Source: an uncultured Bacilli bacterium (GTDB lineage: Bacteria; Bacillota_I; Bacilli_A; RF39; UBA660). Taken from it: a stretch of 64,000 bases of DNA. Each line of letters begins with the position of its first letter. Within the stretch, counting starts at the first letter, position 1. Positions 42,393 to 50,924 of this stretch are shown one piece after another. The notes under the pieces are model-generated. The model had not been told where the DNA came from. It did no database searches and was given only the letters and a program-made list of their open reading frames with translations. The DNA is taken from the NCBI GenBank assembly GCA_910584255.1, contig CAJTXV010000002.1:1-64000 (forward strand), read 5' to 3'. The position numbers and the translations under genes were made by a program.

Positions 42393-42929
42393 CTAATTTG
42401 CAACTTCAATTTCTGAAATTTCCACTTCTACAGATGTTTCTTGTCCGAACAAGTCAACCATTAAATTAACTTTCTGTGTAGATGGATCAATTTCATCAAT
42501 GACACCAAACATACCTGCAAATGGTCCAGAAATAATACGTACACGAGTTCCTGCTTCTAATTCTTTATTAATATCAATTCTACTCATTCCCATATTATTT
42601 AGAATCTTATCTACTTCAAAAGGTTGTAACGGCGTAGGCTTAGCACCCTTTCCACTAGATCCAATAAATCCAGTAACTCCTGGTGTATTACGAACTACAT
42701 ACCAAGCTTCATCACTCATTACCATTTCAACAAGAATATAACCTGGAAACATTTTACGGATTTTCTCTTTCTCGATGCCATCCTTTACTTCGACTTCCTT
42801 TTGTTCTGGAACAATTACACGGAAAATATAATCCTGCATATCCATACTTTCTGCACGCATTTCAAGTTTTTCTTTTACTTTATTTTCATGACCAGAATAA
42901 GTATTTACTACATACCATTGTTTATCCAC
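42393..42929 (-). CDS. nusG: Transcription termination/antitermination protein NusG
   Basis: 178 residues from a GTG start (DKQWYVVNTYSGHENKVKE) with AGGTG upstream. The NGN domain contains FPGYILVEMVMSDEAWYVVRNTPGVTGFIG and the KOW domain GTRVRIISGPFAGMFGVIDEI. It binds RNA polymerase and modulates pausing and transcription-translation coupling. It begins three bases after secE. Confidence 0.98.
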   Translation of the reverse strand: MDKQWYVVNTYSGHENKVKEKLEMRAESMDMQDYIFRVIVPEQKEVEVKDGIEKEKIRKMFPGYILVEMVMSDEAWYVVRNTPGVTGFIGSSGKGAKPTPLQPFEVDKILNNMGMSRIDINKELEAGTRVRIISGPFAGMFGVIDEIDPSTQKVNLMVDLFGQETSVEVEISEIEVAN

Positions 42930-42931
42930 GA

Positions 42932-43270
42932 TTAAACACCTGCCTTTAATAGTGCAAACACTAAATCAATAATATAGAAAAATGCTGAGAAAAATAAAAT
43001 AAATGCAAGTGTTGCGATGGAATATTTGACCATATCTTTTTTACTAGGCCATTTTACTTTAGAAATTTCCACTCTTACTTCATGAAAATATTTAAAAATC
43101 CCATGTCTTGACTTCTGAGTGCTCATTTTATTTTTACTTTTTTTAGAAGTACCCTTTTTCTTATCCTTTTTCTCGGATTCTACTTTTTTTGTTTTTTTCT
43201 TTGTATCAAGTTTTTCTAATTCTTGATCCACATCTAAGATTTCTCTTTTAGACTTTACAACCTTTGCCAT
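42932..43270 (-). CDS. secE: SecE translocase subunit with lysine-rich extension
   Basis: 112 residues; the SecE core is C-terminal (FKYFHEVRVEISKVKWPSKKDM, then one membrane helix), about the length of the usual 60-residue protein. The first 50 residues are a lysine-rich low-complexity extension (KKTKKVESEKKDKKKGTSKK). SecE joins SecY and SecG in the export channel. The usual rpmG gene before secE is absent here. Confidence 0.93.
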   Translation of the reverse strand: MAKVVKSKREILDVDQELEKLDTKKKTKKVESEKKDKKKGTSKKSKNKMSTQKSRHGIFKYFHEVRVEISKVKWPSKKDMVKYSIATLAFILFFSAFFYIIDLVFALLKAGV

Positions 43271-43353
43271 CTTTACCCACCTTTTTTATCAAAATAAAAA
43301 CACCCTTTCGTGTTCACCATTAAGATAACACAAAAGGATAAAAATAGTCAATA

Positions 43354-43947
43354 TTATTTTATTGTTTTTTGTGAATTTTTATCTACTTTGTTTTCTGATA
43401 TAGAATAAACAAATTCTAAATCTCTAGGATCTTCAATCCTAAATTCTTCTGTACCAAGAAAACTTTCACAAAGACTCCCAAGTGGCCCATGATAAAACTC
43501 ATTCTGTGAAATCATAGTAAGATATAGTTCGTTCCTTGTAGTATTAAGCCTAAATTGTAAATCATCCCTCTTCATACAAAATTCTGTATGCAATGAAAAA
43601 GGTAAATCAGTTTTTAATAAAGTAACTTTATCATGATATCCAAGTAATTGTAGAAATAAAAGAACTGCTTGTAAATTTTGACTTCCTATATTAAAGGAAT
43701 CAATAATTATCAACTGATTTTTTTGATTTGAAACAGCTTCCTGAATTCGATTTAGATATTGAAGACGAAACTCTAAATCAATCACATTTTGTGGTTGATT
43801 TTGATTGACTCCCAATAACACCTCATCATGAGATACAATTACAGAAGTACCAGAAAAGCCATCTCTAATTTTTCGAGACATTGTACTTTTTCCAGAAGTA
43901 GTAGGACCTACAACTAAAACAACTCGATGATTGATTGGAATACTCAT
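43354..43947 (-). CDS. P-loop kinase-like ATPase, unknown substrate
   Basis: 197 residues with Walker A GPTTSGKST (about 14-22), VIVSHDEVLLG as possible switch and a hydrophobic strand LIIIDSF as Walker B. The layout fits the small P-loop kinases related to T4 polynucleotide kinase and zeta toxin, but no substrate-specific residues are recognised. It lies between the secE operon and the sigH-linked gene, with gaps on both sides (83 and 162 bases), so it may be on its own. Confidence 0.7.
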   Translation of the reverse strand: MSIPINHRVVLVVGPTTSGKSTMSRKIRDGFSGTSVIVSHDEVLLGVNQNQPQNVIDLEFRLQYLNRIQEAVSNQKNQLIIIDSFNIGSQNLQAVLLFLQLLGYHDKVTLLKTDLPFSLHTEFCMKRDDLQFRLNTTRNELYLTMISQNEFYHGPLGSLCESFLGTEEFRIEDPRDLEFVYSISENKVDKNSQKTIK

Positions 43948-44109
43948 AAATATTTCCCCCCTCTTTTTCTATTGAATAGTATTAACCAAATATAATGAAG
44001 ATTATAAATTTAAAACAAACCCCTTCATCGAAAGCATATTTTAACACAAATTGCGAAAAAAGAAAAGAAAAAATGAACTTATGCCCAGTTAATACATAAA
44101 AATAATTCT

Positions 44110-44742
44110 TTAACGTGATAATATAAAATAACCAAAGATAGAAAGAATCGTTAAAATAGAAACTAAAGAAAAAGCTAAAATATAATTAACATAAGCTGCT
44201 TCTTCATTTCCTTGTGCCATCGCTCTACCAGCCTCTGTACTTTTGGTAAGAGACCTTGAATTTCCCACGGCATTCCCATTCATCTTTTGATCAATATAAT
44301 CACTGTAATAAAGTGGGGATTCTAATCCACCAAATACTTGCCCATAATAACTAAAATCCTCTTCAGGAAAATAAGTACGTACAAAATCAGCATTATTTTG
44401 TAAAACACTAAATTGTAAAAGACCATTTTCTAAATTATAGCCCATCTCCCCATCAGATAAATAAGTACAGAAAGCAAGAGTAGATAACATCTCAATATCT
44501 TCGATTTGCGCACGTTTTAAATCCTCATTATCAAAAAAAGAACTAGAATTCGGATAAACAATTTGAAAGGAAGGAGTTCTTGTTTCCTCATCAACATATA
44601 CAGACTGTGGATTAAAGTTCCTAACAATCCCTCCACTACGATGAATTTCTTTTAATTGTGCATCTAACTGATAAAAAAAATTTCGCTTATAATCATTTGA
44701 CATTCTTGATAAATTAAAATCTATGATATTGAGTCGTCCCAT
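44110..44742 (-). CDS. Tail-anchored pseudokinase-like protein
   Basis: About 210 residues starting MGRLNIIDF (AGGTG picks this ATG over one 18 bases earlier). The segment LKEIHRSGGIVRNFNPQSVYVD resembles the catalytic loop of protein kinases (xxHxxGxxHRDxKPxNxxx), but the catalytic Asp and Lys are not conserved, and the N-lobe with its Gly loop and Lys is absent. A C-terminal hydrophobic helix (about 190-208) with almost nothing after it makes it tail-anchored with the domain in the cytoplasm. It ends up directly downstream of sigH. Confidence 0.55.
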   Translation of the reverse strand: MGRLNIIDFNLSRMSNDYKRNFFYQLDAQLKEIHRSGGIVRNFNPQSVYVDEETRTPSFQIVYPNSSSFFDNEDLKRAQIEDIEMLSTLAFCTYLSDGEMGYNLENGLLQFSVLQNNADFVRTYFPEEDFSYYGQVFGGLESPLYYSDYIDQKMNGNAVGNSRSLTKSTEAGRAMAQGNEEAAYVNYILAFSLVSILTILSIFGYFILSR

Positions 44743-44782
44743 ACTATCACCTATTATCATTATACACTACTTCTAAAATTTT

Positions 44783-45394
44783 TCAATTCCTTAAATATTC
44801 ACGAAGGAGCCTACGAATACGTCGAAGCTTTGAAATTACTTTTGTAAAGTCAATTTCTAGTAATTCAGAAATTTCAGAATTTGAAAATCCATTCCAATAC
44901 ATTTCAAATATTCGACTAGACTCATCATCTAAATTCAAACAAAAATTTTGAACACGATTCGAAACTTCATGAAGAAAAAACTCATTTTCAGGATCTGGTG
45001 CCAGTGGATTTTCAATATAATCCCCTAAACATTGATCACTTCCTGGATAAATCTGTTCTAATGACAAAGTATCTAAATAAATAGAATTCTTTTTAGATTG
45101 AAATTTTTTAATGTAATTTAAAATTCTACTCCGAATAGTAATACATAAAAAAGTATAAAATAAGGTATCCTCATCATCTCTGTAATAACGGACTGCACGA
45201 TCAAATGCAAGATAGGTTTCTTGACATAAATCATCATACTCGACCCCATAACTTTTATAGTATTGATAATAAAGTCCTGCATACTTTTTTAAAAGAGGAT
45301 AATATTTATTGTAAAGAACAGAGAATGCATCCTCATCATTTTCTGCTACCATGTAAATTAATTCATAATCGTTATATGTTCTGTAATCTTTCAT
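44783..45394 (-). CDS. sigH: RNA polymerase sigma factor, SigH position
   Basis: About 203 residues starting MKDYRTYNDYELIY; AGAAAGGATGAA upstream sets this start. Region 2 is DAFSVLYNKYYPLLKKYAGLYY with YDDLCQETYLAFDRAVRYY, FYTFLCITIRSRILNYIKK; region 4 is ESSRIFEMYWNGFSNSEISELLEIDFTKVISKLRRIRR. Its place just after rlmB and before the secE-nusG operon equals B. subtilis sigH. SigH directs transition-state and early sporulation genes in Bacillus; the targets here are unknown, and the sequence is diverged. Coupled to rlmB (one base apart). Confidence 0.82.
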   Translation of the reverse strand: MKDYRTYNDYELIYMVAENDEDAFSVLYNKYYPLLKKYAGLYYQYYKSYGVEYDDLCQETYLAFDRAVRYYRDDEDTLFYTFLCITIRSRILNYIKKFQSKKNSIYLDTLSLEQIYPGSDQCLGDYIENPLAPDPENEFFLHEVSNRVQNFCLNLDDESSRIFEMYWNGFSNSEISELLEIDFTKVISKLRRIRRLLREYLRN

Positions 45395-45395
45395 T

Positions 45396-46094
45396 TCATC
45401 CTTTCTGCCGAAATACTTCATAAATCATAATCCCGGCTGCCACGCTAGCATTTAAACTATTGATTTTACCGCGCATAGGGATTCTAGCAATAAAGTCACA
45501 AGATTCACGAACTAGTCTACTCATTCCTTCTCCTTCATTACCAATTACCAAAGCAATTTTACCAGAATAATCAATCTTGCGATAATCTGTACTATTTTTC
45601 ATATCAGTTCCAACAACCCAAAAACCATGTTCTTTTAAATCCCGAATCACAGTATTTAAATTGGTCACCAAACTAATTGGGACATTTGTAATCGCACCCA
45701 CACTCGTTTTGATTACAGTACCATTAATAACAGCACTTCGATCTTTAGGTAAAATCATCCCTGTAACTCCAGCTGCCTCACAAGTACGAATAATTGCTCC
45801 CAAATTATGTGGATCTTCTAAATGATCTAATATAACAACAACGGCATCATCTTCCTCCCAAAACTCTTGGTAATCAGTATAGCTAAAATCCGCTACATCC
45901 AGGATTATACCTTGATGAACACCGTTTGCAAGTTGGTCTAATTCAATTTTCGACCGAAAAACAACCGGAATTTTGGATTTTTCTATAGTGAAAATTAAAT
46001 TTTGATCATGAAAACCATCCTGTAAATAGATTTTTCTAACTTTTTCAACTTTTTTTAAATATTCTTGTGCGACATTTCTTCCATATACTAGCAT
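45396..46094 (-). CDS. rlmB: 23S rRNA (guanosine-2'-O-)-methyltransferase RlmB
   Basis: 232 residues of the TrmH/SPOUT family: N-terminal substrate-binding domain (LVYGRNVAQEYLKK), then LDHLEDPHNLGAIIRTCEAAGV, IVIGNEGEGMSRLVRESCD and IPMRGKINSLNASVAAGI, which form the knotted SAM site. It 2'-O-methylates G2251 of 23S rRNA. The start overlaps the end of mrnC by seven bases and its TGA stop is adjacent to sigH; the TGA also shows the code is standard. Confidence 0.95.
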   Translation of the reverse strand: MLVYGRNVAQEYLKKVEKVRKIYLQDGFHDQNLIFTIEKSKIPVVFRSKIELDQLANGVHQGIILDVADFSYTDYQEFWEEDDAVVVILDHLEDPHNLGAIIRTCEAAGVTGMILPKDRSAVINGTVIKTSVGAITNVPISLVTNLNTVIRDLKEHGFWVVGTDMKNSTDYRKIDYSGKIALVIGNEGEGMSRLVRESCDFIARIPMRGKINSLNASVAAGIMIYEVFRQKG

Positions 46095-46471
46095 AACGTT
46101 CCTCCTATAATTTTGTCCATAATCTCATTCACTCTTTCACCCTTACCAGAAAGCTCTAAATAACCGATAACGGCCTCTAACGCAGTCGCATGCTTATAGG
46201 TTAAAATATCACAATTTTTAGGATGTGACTTACTCTTATAATTCCTAGCTCGATGCACAACAGAAAGCTCCTCTTCAGAAAAAAATTCATTTTCAATCAG
46301 TTTCTGTAAAAAAAGAGCTTGTCTTTTGGCACTGACATATTGAACGGCTTCTTTCTGTAATTCGTTTACATGATTGATTCCTAAAGAAATTAGATAACGA
46401 CGAATATAATTTTCATAAATTGTATCTCCCAAATAGGCTAATACTAAAACATTAATTTCTAAAACATTCAT
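46088..46471 (-). CDS. mrnC: Mini-ribonuclease III
   Basis: About 127 residues starting MNVLEINVLVLAYLGD; AGGTGA is just upstream. The RNase III-like catalytic helices appear as LAYLGDTIYENYIRRYLI and ALEAVIGYLELSG with the acidic residues. Mini-III lacks the dsRNA-binding domain and matures the ends of 23S rRNA. Position between cysS and rlmB is conserved, apart from the insertion upstream. Its promoter is inside the repeat at 46490-46523. Confidence 0.94.
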   Translation of the reverse strand: MNVLEINVLVLAYLGDTIYENYIRRYLISLGINHVNELQKEAVQYVSAKRQALFLQKLIENEFFSEEELSVVHRARNYKSKSHPKNCDILTYKHATALEAVIGYLELSGKGERVNEIMDKIIGGTLC

Positions 46472-46489
46472 AAAATCACCTATCAAAAG

Positions 46490-46523
46490 TATAGCATAAT
46501 TAGGTCAAAAGAAAAAACTTCTA
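46490..46523. repeat. Promoter-containing direct repeat, copy 1
   Basis: A 34-base sequence repeated at 47051-47084 with two mismatches. On the minus strand it reads from a T-rich terminator tail (GAAGTTTTTTC) to an extended -10 (TGCTATACT), so it ends the Ig-like gene and starts mrnC. Confidence 0.7.
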
Positions 46524-46563
46524 TTAAGAAGCTTTTCTACTAAGTTCTTACTGAAGTAAATTA

Positions 46564-46986
46564 TTATTTAATAGTAAATTCAATCGCTACATTAAAAGAC
46601 TCATGTTTCCCATTTTCATAGATATATTCCATATCTTTTATAATTCTATATTTTCCTCTTTTTAGCTTATCATATTCCTGTACAATCTCTCTCGATTCCC
46701 CAGCATCAAGAATAACGGCATAAAGGTTAAACCATTGTGTAATATATGAATCTATTTTGTGCCATTCTCCATGCTTTTTTATTTCAATTTCGAAAAAATC
46801 TCCATATTGAATTTTTTTATCACTATTGTTATTTACAATCAAAGTAACATTTGTTTTTGTTAATGTTCCCTCTTTAATAGTAAGTGAAACATCGCTTTTT
46901 GATATTTGAACATCTGTTTTTTTTCCTACTCTATTGTTATCACATCTATGTATCGATAAAATCAACCCTATGCGAAATAGAATCAT
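46564..46986 (-). CDS. Bacterial Ig-like (Big_14-type) domain protein, start probably frameshifted
   Basis: 140 residues. The core (VSLTIKEGTLTKTNVTLIVNNNS, GDFFEIEIKKHGEWHKID, VILDAGESREIVQEYDKLKRGKYRIIKDM, then VAIEFTI) matches the secreted Ig-like domain common in Bacillota lipoproteins. The start is poor: no ribosome binding site near 46986. A better ATG with GGAG lies at 47003, but its frame breaks after a seven-A run; an eighth A would give MKKKISMILFRIGLIL, a signal-like start. The gene therefore appears frameshifted. It is bracketed by the direct repeats at 46490 and 47051 and looks like an insert between mrnC and its original upstream region. Confidence 0.55.
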   Translation of the reverse strand: MILFRIGLILSIHRCDNNRVGKKTDVQISKSDVSLTIKEGTLTKTNVTLIVNNNSDKKIQYGDFFEIEIKKHGEWHKIDSYITQWFNLYAVILDAGESREIVQEYDKLKRGKYRIIKDMEYIYENGKHESFNVAIEFTIK

Positions 46987-47050
46987 TGATATCTTTTTTT
47001 CATTAGATCAACTCCATTCCAACAATGACTATACCATTCTTCACATATAG

Positions 47051-47084
47051 TATAACATAATTAGGTCAAAAGAAAAAACTTCCA
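47051..47084. repeat. Promoter-containing direct repeat, copy 2
   Basis: Same 34 bases as 46490-46523 with two changes. On the minus strand it provides a T-rich terminator tail for the ABC permease gene and an extended -10 (TGTTATACT) for the Ig-like gene. Confidence 0.7.
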
Positions 47085-47183
47085 CTACGAAGTCTATTTC
47101 TTAAAAATATTTATCTTATCATTTTAAAACCACCAGAATCATTAGGCTCAATTCCAATAGAATTTTCCAAATTCTTCCATTTT

Positions 47184-48227
47184 CTATTCTTCATTTAGAA
47201 TTTTCACTACATCTACTTTTTTTATTTTAAAAAATATAGGAATATAATTAATTATCAGTAATACAATACTACCTAAACATAGAAATAAATAATTACTGAG
47301 AAATCGACATTTCTTAGAAAACAATATGTAATCAGTAAGTAATATAAAGTTTGATAAATAAATCATAATTACAAATATTAACACTGATAGAGCCATCGAA
47401 ATGAGTAATAAGATTAATATTTTTGAAATAATCAAAAAACCTATATTCCAATCACTATACCCTATAGCCTTTAAAATAGCTATATTTTTAGACTCCATAT
47501 GAAAAAAATTTTTAATAATATAAATTATAAATATAAAATTAAAAACAATTATAGCATATATAAATTTCTCTAGCATCGAAATAAAACTTTGCATTTTATT
47601 ATATTCACTTACCCCATTGGTATTTTCGAGGGTCGCAATATACCCTTTTTCAGAAAAATAATCAATATTCTTTTGCGCATATTTATAATTATCCGCTATC
47701 AAAACATAATATCCAATGTTAAGATTATTATTAATTAGTAGTTCGTCTAATAATCCACGCGAAATTATAATATTTTTTGAATCACTAACACCTACTACCT
47801 TAAAAGTGTACTCTACTCGATTAATTTGAACATTAATAGATTCATCAAGATAATTACTTAACTCTTTTGGAACAATAATCTCATTTTTAAGACGAATCTC
47901 TTTTCCTTGAAGCAATTGATATTCATAAGCAGTAACGTAACCAAAATCCAAGTTAAATTTACCTAAAGAGCCATTTAAATATGTATATGGATAATAGTCT
48001 ACAATATTAGGAGTCGTTTTAATATAATCCAACGTATCTTCCCCAGTATTAATAACTATTAATTTCCGATTAAAGATTTCAGTCCCTAGCCCATTTTCTA
48101 ATATATCTTGGTAATACTCCTTTGTATTTACTAAAACTAGCATAATCATAAAACATAAAATAAACATAGCCAAAAGTATTCCATACCTTTTTTTGCATTT
48201 TAAAATATTAGTTATGAAAGAAATCAT
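47184..48227 (-). CDS. MacB/FtsX-type ABC permease B
   Basis: 347 residues: a membrane helix (about 15-35), an extracellular domain of about 180 residues, then three helices (about 222-242, 262-295, 310-332), the standard MacB permease fold. The stretch NIAILKAIGYSDWNIGFLI after the second helix is the FtsX family coupling motif. It starts at an ATG overlapping the stop of permease A (ATGA) and is itself intact. Its partners A and the ATPase are interrupted, so the complex is likely not functional. Confidence 0.75.
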   Translation of the reverse strand: MISFITNILKCKKRYGILLAMFILCFMIMLVLVNTKEYYQDILENGLGTEIFNRKLIVINTGEDTLDYIKTTPNIVDYYPYTYLNGSLGKFNLDFGYVTAYEYQLLQGKEIRLKNEIIVPKELSNYLDESINVQINRVEYTFKVVGVSDSKNIIISRGLLDELLINNNLNIGYYVLIADNYKYAQKNIDYFSEKGYIATLENTNGVSEYNKMQSFISMLEKFIYAIIVFNFIFIIYIIKNFFHMESKNIAILKAIGYSDWNIGFLIISKILILLLISMALSVLIFVIMIYLSNFILLTDYILFSKKCRFLSNYLFLCLGSIVLLIINYIPIFFKIKKVDVVKILNEE

Positions 48228-49467
48228 TTTATATTTACCTCATCAGTACTAAGTTTAATACACCCTAAAATAGAAACAATGAAAGAAGTAATCATAGCTA
48301 AAGGAATAATACTCCATAAAGAATTATAATTCATAACAAGTTCAAATTTAGAAAAAATCAATGGTTTAAAGTATATTATAAAATCTAAAATATTCTTCAT
48401 AAATATAGATAAAATCAATGTTATAACAGAACTAAAAATGATAAGAATGAAATTCGCAATAATATTAACAAAACAAATCTTTCTCTTTGTATAACCTAAA
48501 AAATATAACAGATTATAATATTTATAATTATCAAAGAATTGCTTAATCAAAACTAGAAATATCAAAACAAAAATAGCAACATTTAGAACAATGTTTATAG
48601 TAGAAATATTAGAAGCAATTTTATCAAATTGATCATAAGCAGGAATTACAATTGTGTCTATCATAGAATAGTTGAAATGCTCTAATTCTTTTTTTACAGA
48701 TTCCATATTTTTATATTGATCCACTTAAACATAGAAAACAGCTGCCTCTTCGTAATTTTGTTCCATAATTATATTACCTGAAGAAGTATCCATTCCATTC
48801 ATATATATAGCACTTAAAGTATCCTCTTTTACATAACAGACATTTTCGTCTATTGAAGTAACACTATTTTTATATATCCCTATTAATTTTAATGACAACT
48901 CCAAATTTTCATTCATAGTATTATAATCCATATATTTTAATGTGATTTTTTTATTTAAATACGGTTTTAAATTTACCATATCAAAGCGATTATATTTTTT
49001 TAAATTAGCACCCATCGGCAAAAAGTTTTCAGGACAAATAATATAATATGCATTATTATCATTAGGAAAAGAACTCCTCTCTACAATTTGGGGAAGACTT
49101 CCATTTGTAGCAGCACGTAAATTAATTCGTCCATCTCTTTTATTATCCTTTTTGAATTGTTCAATAATTGCCCCGTTCTGCCATGTCGTATTATGAAAAA
49201 CTCCAACCACATGTTCTATTTTTTCTAATTCATTTCGCACTTGATTCCTAAAATCATCAATAGGAACTTGTTCCGCATTTATTTTAGAAACCCAGTAAGT
49301 ATTATTATACATATCTTCACGAATATCCCCATAATATCCATTATAACTTGTATCATAATATGTTTTAACAATAATTGTAAGAGACATAATAATACCAATT
49401 CAAATGAAGGTAAATATCATAGTTTTTTTCTAAACATTGGTTTTAGGAGAGCTAATTTTTCTTGCAT
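48224..49467 (-). pseudogene. MacB/FtsX-type ABC permease A, broken
   Basis: The original start is probably the ATG at 49467 (QEKLALLKPMFRKK), following a GGGGGGG run. A seven-A run then throws the frame; with one more A, translation continues through TMIFTFI into a TGA, then IGIIMSLTIIV, an extracellular domain, a TAA at 48725-48727 and three membrane helices ending at 48224. So the reading frame carries one frameshift and two nonsense codons (TGA and TAA), while still being recognisable as one permease of about 410 residues. Pieces at 48725-49387 and 48224-48724 are open on their own. Confidence 0.65.
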
Positions 49468-50136
49468 ATTAACCCCCCCATTTTTAATTTCTATCACTTC
49501 ATCTGCATATTTTACTGTTTTCTCACTATGACTAACAACAATTACACACTTACAATTTTGAGCTAATTTTTTTAAGATTTTTAAGATATTATCTTCATTC
49601 TCTGAATCTAAAGAACCAGTAGGTTCATCTGCTAAAATAATGGTAGGATCATTAATCAATGCTCTTGCAAGCGCAACCTTCTGTTGTTCACCACCACTTA
49701 ATTCTTTGGGATAATGCACTTACCTATCTTTTAAATCCATGTTTTTAAGTAAAGCAAGAGCTTTTTCCTTAATCTCTTTTTTCGTTTTAGTCCTATCTAA
49801 GTATGCAGGAAGCATTACATTTTCTAAAGCAGTCATTGTTGGTATTAGATAAAAAGATTGAAACACAAAGCCAATTTTTTTATTTCTTAGAATTGATTTC
49901 TGCTTGCTATTTAATTTTGAAATTTCTTGATTATCAATAATTAGTTGTCCTGCATCATAACACTTTAACAAACCAAGGATCTCTACTAAAGTAGTTTTTC
50001 CAGCACCACTTTTTCCATTCACACAATAAAATATACCTGCATTAAATTGATAGTTTACATGATCTAAAATAACTATTTTTTCCTTTTTCTTTAAATAGGT
50101 TTTTGTTAAATTTTTAACTTTTAAAACTTCATTCAT
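49417..50136 (-). pseudogene. MacB-type ABC ATPase with an in-frame stop
   Basis: The N-terminal half (50136 to 49720) has the Walker A NGKSGAGKTTLVEIL and Q-loop FVFQSFYLIP. An in-frame TAA at 49720-49722 separates it from the second half, which reads on in the same frame with signature LSGGEQQKVALARAL, Walker B IILADEPTGSLD and switch VVSHS. The join (MDLKDR, stop, VHYPKELSGG) aligns perfectly with the family, so a single nonsense mutation (for example TTA to TAA) split the gene. The halves could be rejoined only by read-through. The closest families export antimicrobial peptides or confer resistance to them. Confidence 0.75.
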
Positions 50137-50168
50137 ACTTCTCCCCTAAATAATCAGAACCCAATAAT

Positions 50169-50233
50169 GATATAGTAAAGCAATCTTAATTTAAAATTGC
50201 TTTACTATATCAAAAAAGGCTAAAACCTTTTTT
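50169..50233 (-). terminator. Double hairpin between the peptide gene and the ABC genes
   Basis: A perfect 16-bp inverted repeat (50169-50184, 50196-50211) follows, in transcription order, an AAAAAAGG/CCTTTTTT terminator (50212-50233). Such a partial terminator lets a peptide gene be expressed above its downstream exporter. Confidence 0.65.
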
Positions 50234-50241
50234 GAAAATAA

Positions 50242-50643
50242 CTAATTAACGTCTGAATATAGCCAATAACCACTCCAGTCAGCATAACTCAAACTTGTTT
50301 CTTGTTTTTTTCCATAAAGACGTAACAACCAGCTTCCTACTCCAACATAACCACGTTCAAAACTAACATGCCCTGCTTGTCCAACATCTTGCTTAAATCC
50401 AATTTTTTGAACATAAGAATTGCCAGAAAAAAGATACGCACGAATATAAGCCCCAGGTGTACCAGCACCATATCCGTTACTAGTAATCGTAGATGCGAGA
50501 TATGCTTTAGAAGCAGAATAGTTCTTTGAAATAACCGTATTCGGTGTTACATTTATTTGAGCTCTTGAACTCGCAGAAACTACCATTACTCCAGCAAACA
50601 TAATCATTGTTACAATAGATAAAGCTAAAAACTTTTTCTTCAT
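50242..50643 (-). CDS. Small secreted peptide, possibly bacteriocin-like
   Basis: 133 residues: a Sec signal peptide (MKKKFLALSIVTMIMFAG, cleavage probably after VSA at about 24), then a mature part of about 109 residues rich in Ser, Gly, Tyr and aromatic residues with no cysteine and a Trp/Tyr C-terminus (ADWSGYWLYSDVN). Neighbouring MacB-type ABC genes resemble those of lactococcin 972-type clusters, and the small beta-rich composition fits that idea, but I cannot establish homology. AAGGAAG precedes the ATG. The peptide gene is intact while its exporter genes are not. Confidence 0.6.
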   Translation of the reverse strand: MKKKFLALSIVTMIMFAGVMVVSASSRAQINVTPNTVISKNYSASKAYLASTITSNGYGAGTPGAYIRAYLFSGNSYVQKIGFKQDVGQAGHVSFERGYVGVGSWLLRLYGKKQETSLSYADWSGYWLYSDVN

Positions 50644-50924
50644 ACTTTTACTTCCTTTTTTTTATTTATAACAAACATTTCTATAAACCGTACGCATTTT
50701 GTAAAAACATTGTTACCTAAAGTTATAAATCTATCTCTATCGGAATCTTCTACAAAAATTGACAAATTCCTTACATTGAATACTTAAACAATAACATATT
50801 TTTATTTTAAAAATTCTAAAAAGTGATATTTTGTAAATTTTTGGTAAGATTTAGAAATATTTACTATAAATCTATCTTTAAAAAGAAATATTCTAAACAT
50901 TAAAATTGATTAAAAAAAGAGAAC
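50644..50924. other. AT-rich intergenic region with 13-bp direct repeats
   Basis: TATAAATCTATCT occurs at 50724-50736 and again at 50865-50877, 141 bases apart. Paired direct repeats upstream of peptide operons can be binding sites of a response regulator. No clear promoter with both boxes was found and no gene; the region is otherwise AT-rich. Confidence 0.35.

Noticed and set aside
49387..49467. TGA read as tryptophan (Mycoplasma-type code)
   Set aside because: The in-frame TGA in permease A could suggest it, but rlmB and permease A end with TGA, tryptophan is coded by TGG throughout, and the same gene also carries a TAA and a frameshift.
50242..50643. Firm assignment as lactococcin 972
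   Set aside because: Only size, signal peptide, composition and ABC context agree; the mature sequence does not clearly align, so it is left as bacteriocin-like.
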